Below are positions 18,701 through 22,969 of a DNA stretch of 22,969 nucleotides, one piece after another. This stretch comes from Hypsibius dujardini (lineage: Eukaryota > Tardigrada > Eutardigrada > Parachela > Hypsibiidae). Each line of letters begins with the position of its first letter. Positions within the stretch are counted from its first letter, which is position 1. A program made the translations under genes and the position numbers. The notes below the pieces were generated by a model. That model had not been told where the DNA came from and ran no database searches. It saw nothing but the letters and a program-made list of their open reading frames with translations. The stretch lies in the NCBI GenBank assembly GCA_001579985.1, contig LRSR01006412.1, forward strand, positions 1 to 22,969. Direction: 5' to 3'.

Positions 18701-19620
18701 ATTTTGGTGTTTGCGCGTTTCCTTCGTTTCCATTTTACGTTCTAGCGAGCAAATTAAGTGCGCCGGTTGCGGCGCGAAAGTCATCTTTGAACTTTTGTCA
18801 GCTGGAAAAATAAAATGAGCTGTTGGCTGCGAAGAGAACGGTGCCTGTCGGATTATTTATTGTGTGCCGAAATCGGAGATCAGGAATCGGGAACGGGGGG
18901 GGGGGGCGTGAAAATATATTTATAGGGAAGAGTTTGGACGGATGCTTTGATTTTTTGAAATGTCCAATAGACAAAAGTTGGTTCGTTCCATGTGCCCACA
19001 ACAGGAAGTTGAAATTTCGTCGGAATGTTGGAACAGTTTGAAATATTTTGTTGATCGCGGAAAGGTTTGACAAGCTGTTTTGTGGCGCTAATTGTGCGCG
19101 AGAGAGAGACCGTGCAATATGGAGACCGTAGACAATTGCTTCTCCTTCGGAATGTGTGGTGAAATGGAGCCATGAGCGGCGCCGTAAGCTTGTGGAAGTC
19201 TTTTTCGGTTTTCTCAGGCCGTGAAAAGGTCAAGAACACGTTTTTTGTGAACATTACTTGAACCAATGGCGATAACGAAAATACCGTTGTAGGACAAATT
19301 CGTCTTGTTTGTGTTGAAAATTCATGGTTTTAGCCTTTCGCACTGCTCTACTTTGGGCATCAGGTTCTTTGAATTTTGTACGATAACACTAAAAACTGCT
19401 ACGGCATTACTGCTAACATCAGACCTGACATTCGAATTGACTCCAAAAGCAAATGTGGATGTAAACAGTTGATGGCCCTGCGTTAGGTTTAGTGACTTGA
19501 ATGTGACCGGGAACATCGTCTTAATTCGAGGGGTTTGCATACTCCATTTCATGATTACAGTACAATTGTAGATTATGGCATCACACAATGAAGGTTTACC
19601 GTCTATCAGGTCAACAATTC
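18701..19620. other. Intergenic region downstream of RPL18A
   Basis: After the poly(A) signal at 18809 there is a G12 run near 18895-18906 and otherwise unique sequence with no supportable gene. The open frame on the minus strand at 19322-19588 has no splice or homology support. Confidence 0.5.
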
Positions 19621-19732
19621 ACGCTTTGCTGAATTGACTCCAAGCGACCAGCACCCGGTACACTGTCCAAACCATCGTACCAATAGAAGTAGGGATGGGG
19701 GCGGGGCTTCCAAGTTGCAGTCAAGCTTGGAA

Positions 19733-19835
19733 TGGAATTCCACTATGGAATCTGTTGTGCTTGGGGGCCGGGCACGGGGCAGGGGAGCCCCTTTGCCCCC
19801 AAGCAAAACCACAGGGGGGTTTTCATGGAATTCCA
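19733..19835. mobile_element. Foldback element inserted in the sulfatase remnant
   Basis: Imperfect inverted arms of about 36-41 nt: 19733-19768 against 19795-19835, sharing TGGAATTCCA at the outer ends and GCTTGGGGGC at the inner ends, with a GC-rich loop of about 26 nt. The sulfatase homology stops exactly where the right arm begins. Confidence 0.55.
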
Positions 19836-20144
19836 CGTCCACCAATCCCGGGCCGCCGTTATCGGACGAAAAAGCCACGACGGAGTTCTCATACATGTCC
19901 GTGCTTTTCAGCGTCGCTAGAACTTGCCGATCGAGTCATGCAAAGCCGCTACCACGCCTGGAAGGATATCGGGGGTGAGTCGCAAAAGTTATGAAATGTA
20001 TATTCACGGGCTTATTACATGCATAATTTCGTCGTCCTTCATGGACTACATGAGGGAGGCGATGGACGTACTGCTGAGGCCCCGGGAGGGGCACTGCGAG
20101 ACTGCATAATGAGGCGCACTGTGAGAAATGTACAGGAGCAGGGG
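19836..20144 (-). pseudogene. Arylsulfatase fragment, frame-disrupted
   Basis: Two former exons, 20019-20144 and about 19836-19957, with intact TTTCAG and TTCCAG acceptors and a GTAATA donor in matching phase 1. Recognisable arylsulfatase pieces, in order: P-L-L-L-Y-I-S-H-S-A-P-H-Y-A-V, then Q-Q-Y-V-H-R-L-P-H, R-R-N-Y-A, then VVAALHDSIGK, then LKSTDMYENSVVAFSSDNGG (the conserved S-x-D-N-G-G block that binds the metal). Two breaks lie between them: an 8-nt tandem duplication (GCAGTCTC/GCAGTGCC, about 20088-20104) and a missing base after GGCAAG near 19924, which brings a stop in frame. The part after SSDNGG is replaced by a foldback element. The N-terminal third with the active-site Cys is absent. 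Confidence 0.7.
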
Positions 20145-20224
20145 CTGAAACATCGGGCAAGATCATAATGGAGACACCAACCTACAAGCAAAATGTTCGA
20201 TCTTTCTATGTACTGATGATTCGG

Positions 20225-20340
20225 AGTGGCTCCCCCCCCCCACTTTGGGGCTCAGTAGCAGCCTGGCTATTTTACCCCTTCCCGGTTTACATCACCAGGG
20301 GCCCAAATAGCACCCCTGCTATATTATCCCTCCCATGCTG
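20225..20340. repeat. Two degenerate ~57-bp repeats
   Basis: GGGGCTCAGTAGCAGCCTGG... and GGGGCCCAAATAGCACCCCTG... each continue with a GCTAT, TTACCCCTTCCC-like phrase. Probably remnants of an interspersed repeat. Confidence 0.4.
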
Positions 20341-20344
20341 TTTG

Positions 20345-20475
20345 TCCCTTGTCCGTCCGTTGTCCGTCCGTCCGTCAGTTGTCTGTTGTCAATTCGTCCG
20401 CCGTCCGTCCGCTGTCTGTCCTCCGGCCACGGACAACGGATAGACGGACGGACGGACGACGGACGGACGGACAGC
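20345..20475. repeat. (GTCC)n/(GGAC)n palindromic tract
   Basis: GTCCGTCC units on the left are mirrored by GGACGGAC units on the right, around CCTCCGGCCACGGAC, making a long imperfect hairpin. Confidence 0.85.
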
Positions 20476-21310
20476 GTGGATGATTTGGTGTTTTGATGTT
20501 TCAGTGTTCTTGTGTGATCCTGGTTTTTCGACGGTTCGATGTTTCGCCGTTTCGGGTTTGAATGTCGCAATGATTTGATGATTGGATTATTCACCAGCGC
20601 GCACCCTTAGGCAATAGCCCGGTTAGTCAATGATCAGTTTGTCTTTGAGGTTGAATTGTGGCTAAACTGAAGCCAAAAAATCCCGAAAAACCGGGATGTA
20701 AAATGTACATTATAGGATGAGACTAGTCGTCACCAGACACAAACTGATTTCCCGGTGCTGCAGTGCTGCCATGTCCTAGCAGATGGCTTGAAAACATTCA
20801 GAAAAATTCTCTGATCCATTTTAGTTCGCTCTTAAGCCTCACGGTTGGAAAAAAGGAAGGGAAGAATCTCAATGGAGAAGTGTGCAAGTAATCCGGTAGA
20901 GGCGCCACTTCAGTTCCATCTCCCTGGGTTAACTTCGCAAAAACGACTTATGTGCCACCTGCTGGCTTGCCGGCCTGGTTAAGTTACGATTTCTAAAACG
21001 GCCTGGTTAACGACCTTTACCTCGTACTGTACACAGCAGTACCGTGCACTGGCCGGGCCAGGATAACTACGCTCTACGGTTGAGTATGTGGTATATCTGC
21101 TCCAAGCAATCAAACTGAAGCTCAGGCGACACTAGAACAACGATGAAATCACCACACAACCGTGCAGTCAACTCGGCAGCTTGTTTGTAGAGATTTCCTT
21201 TGTACAACAGCTTGCAGTACCAGCTCGTCATCCTTCGCCCAACTTAAAAGCAGATATTTTCCTCAAAAGTTTTCAGTACTGTTGAGGTTCCTGTGCGAAA
21301 GAAACATATC
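20476..21310. other. Intergenic region upstream of the hydrolase gene
   Basis: About 835 nt with no supportable gene. A small hairpin TCCCGAAAAACCGGGA lies near 20680, and a repeated CGGCCTGGTTAA phrase occurs near 20970 and 21000. TTAAAAG near 21244, about 70 nt before the ATG, is a possible TATA-like element for the plus-strand gene. Confidence 0.45.
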
Positions 21311-22400
21311 ATGTCTTTCGCCGTGGCCATGTTCTCTTTGATGGTCTTGCTGACAACGCATCTTCCTGGCTGCTTGCCGGCAGCTGTTCCCCAGGCAAGT
21401 GCTAATAGCAATTCCTGAAATCTACATTATGAGAATGATCTAATCTTTCGGTTTGCAGGTCAAAACGCCAGGACCCGGTTTCTTCCGGCTCATGCTCGGC
21501 GATTTCGAGGTGACCGCCATCAGTGACGGCACCGGGGCTTTCCCGCCTGAGGCCCTAATGCCGAACGCCCCGAAAGAGGAGCTGCTACGAGCTCGCCAGC
21601 GTGCTTTTGTACGCACTCCAGCCCCCATGTCCTGTAACGCCTTCCTGGTCAATACCAAGCAGCACCTCGTTCTCATTGACACCGGCGCTGGCTCTCTAAT
21701 GGGCCCATCCTTCGGAAAACTCGTGGAGAATATCCGTGCCGCGGGCTACCAACCCGAACAGATCGACAACGTCCTCCTCACCCACCTTCACCCTGATCAC
21801 GTGGGTGGAGTTACAAGTAGTACCAACAACCACGAGATACGCTTTCCCAATGCGGTCATCCGAACCAGCCAGGCCGAGTTGGACTTCTGGTTGAACCCCG
21901 CGAGGCAGGCCAACGCGAGTGGACACTTGAAGAAGACCTTCGGACAAGCTCAAGCTGCGCTGGCACCCTACCAGGCCCTGGATCGATTGAAGACCTTTAA
22001 CGCGACGGAGAAGGAAATTCTGCCGGGATTTCGGGTGGTCATTCGAGCGGGTCATTCTCCGGGGCACACGCAGTTTTTCGTGGAGAGCGGAGGCCGGACC
22101 ATGGTGGCGTGGGGCGACATCACGCATTTTGAGTGGGTGCAATTGGCCAATCCTGCTCTGACCATTGCGTTTGATTTCAATCAGCCGGAGACGGCGAAGG
22201 ATCGTTTGGAGCTGTTGGAGGTGGTGGTGGAGAAGAAGTTAATGGTGGCCGCTGCTCACTTCGCCTTTCCCGGACTCGGTTATCTTCGACGGGTTGCAGG
22301 GCAGGGATATGACTGGGTCCCTGTGCGGTACGACTCCGAGCCGACGAGAGTGACGACCGCGGACTTTCTCGCAGAGAAGAACGCCACAACTTCAAATTGA
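21311..22400 (+). CDS. Secreted metallo-beta-lactamase-fold hydrolase, methyl-parathion-hydrolase-like
   Basis: Exon 1 (21311-21394) and exon 2 (21459-22400) give 341 residues. Residues 1-25 are a hydrophobic signal peptide (FAVAMFSLMVLLTT, then P-G-C-L-P-A-A). The rest is collinear with bacterial methyl parathion hydrolase-type enzymes: P-G-F-F-R-L-M-L-G-D-F-E-V-T-A-I-S-D-G-T, VLIDTGAGSLMGPSFGKL, AAGYQPEQID, THLHPDHVGG, HSPGHT, AHFAFPGLGYL. All dinuclear zinc ligands appear present: His137, His139, Asp141, His142, His227, Asp248 and His295. Substrate is unknown; the family hydrolyses organophosphate esters, lactones and aryl esters. Such genes are typically bacterial, so horizontal transfer is likely, yet it now has an animal-type intron with a GC donor (CCCAG|GCAAGT) and a eukaryotic start region. 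Confidence 0.88.
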
Positions 22401-22969
22401 AATATCTTCTTTGCCGATTTTATTTCTTAATAACACAAAAATTGGATTCTTTTCCTTTTTCCTTTTTTTCTCAAATTGGTGTCTTTTCCGGATGTGCGGT
22501 TGAACTGAAACCGTGCTTTCCTACAAGGAAAAAATCATTTTTAATAGATTGTCTGATTAGGCTAGAAAATGAATTTCGGCTTCGGAGATAGTATCGGAAA
22601 AGTGAAACAAAAATTGAAAAGGATTCGCACAATTGTTTTTCAACTTGTTTAATTATTTTCGCACGCTAGAACTCTTATGACTGGAGAGATTCGCATTTTT
22701 TGCAGTCATGATATGGCACACTGAAACTAGGAAAAACATTTAATTATAAACGGAGCATGACACTGGTAATTCATGCCTTGTTTCTTTGCGGAAATGCTTC
22801 CTTTGACGCTGCACTTTTTCGGTCAGGTTGCTGTGTTGGTCTGCTCGTCTCCTAGTGTCAAAATAACGCCCAGCGAAAAGTAAAAAATAAATTCAGATAA
22901 AGACAGTCCCCTATCGTAGTCTAAAATCACACGCACGCCAAAGCAGCGACCCAGACATGTTGTCACGAC
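22401..22969. other. Downstream region of the hydrolase gene
   Basis: AT-rich, with no supportable gene. No canonical AATAAA stands close to the stop; AATAAC occurs about 30 nt after it. ATTCGCA/TTCGCAC motifs near 22623-22700 faintly recall the promoter-array core. Confidence 0.4.

Noticed and set aside
19322-19588. Minus-strand 88-codon open frame between RPL18A and the sulfatase relic
   Set aside because: Starts with GTG, has no recognised domain and no convincing splice partners. It does not match sulfatase sequence, so it was left out as a gene.

Overview
This is a piece of a compact animal genome, almost certainly from an invertebrate. Nearly every gene is split by short GT-AG introns (mostly 60-100 nt). 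The recognisable products are animal housekeeping proteins: SETD3-like methyltransferase, nicotinamide riboside kinase, APH-1, BLOC1S1, a type I PRMT and ribosomal protein eL20. The introns are loaded with (CAAT)n and (CAGA)n tetranucleotide tracts, and one gene looks bacterial in origin. A tardigrade-like genome would fit this mix, but the sequence alone does not prove the phylum. Exon boundaries were worked out by hand from splice motifs, reading phase and remembered family alignments. No search was run.

Layout, left to right: a 24-bp terminal-inverted-repeat element (212-363); an unrecognised small helical protein (-, 387-871); an Ala/Gln-rich, Cys/Pro-tailed protein of unknown function (-, 1092-1836); a 14-exon SETD3-like gene (-, 1829-5391) whose stop codon overlaps the start of the preceding gene; a repeat-rich gap; a 5-exon nicotinamide riboside kinase (-, 6189-8305) with a foldback element in intron 3; a 2-exon XTBD protein (+, 8777-9320); a 6-exon APH-1 (-, 9906-11852); a 3-exon BLOC1S1 (+, 12324-13147); a 5-exon PRMT (-, 13530-15925); a 6-exon RPL18A/eL20 (+, 16458-18700) carrying two paralogous H/ACA-like snoRNAs; a broken arylsulfatase (-, 19836-20144) interrupted by a foldback element; and a 2-exon secreted metallo-beta-lactamase-fold hydrolase of methyl-parathion-hydrolase type (+, 21311-22400).

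The centre is organised as three head-to-head pairs: NMRK/XTBD, APH-1/BLOC1S1 and PRMT/RPL18A. The first two intergenic spacers, each 471 nt between start codons, contain arrays of a TTGTTCGCA-core repeat just upstream of the plus-strand gene. This is the best candidate here for an undescribed regulatory element. Other main points are the structured snoRNA pair with compensatory changes, two apparent GC-AG introns, the probable bacterial gene that has gained an intron and a signal peptide, and the strong strand bias of the intronic TGTC tracts.

The genes do not form one pathway. They are ordinary neighbours in a gene-dense region.
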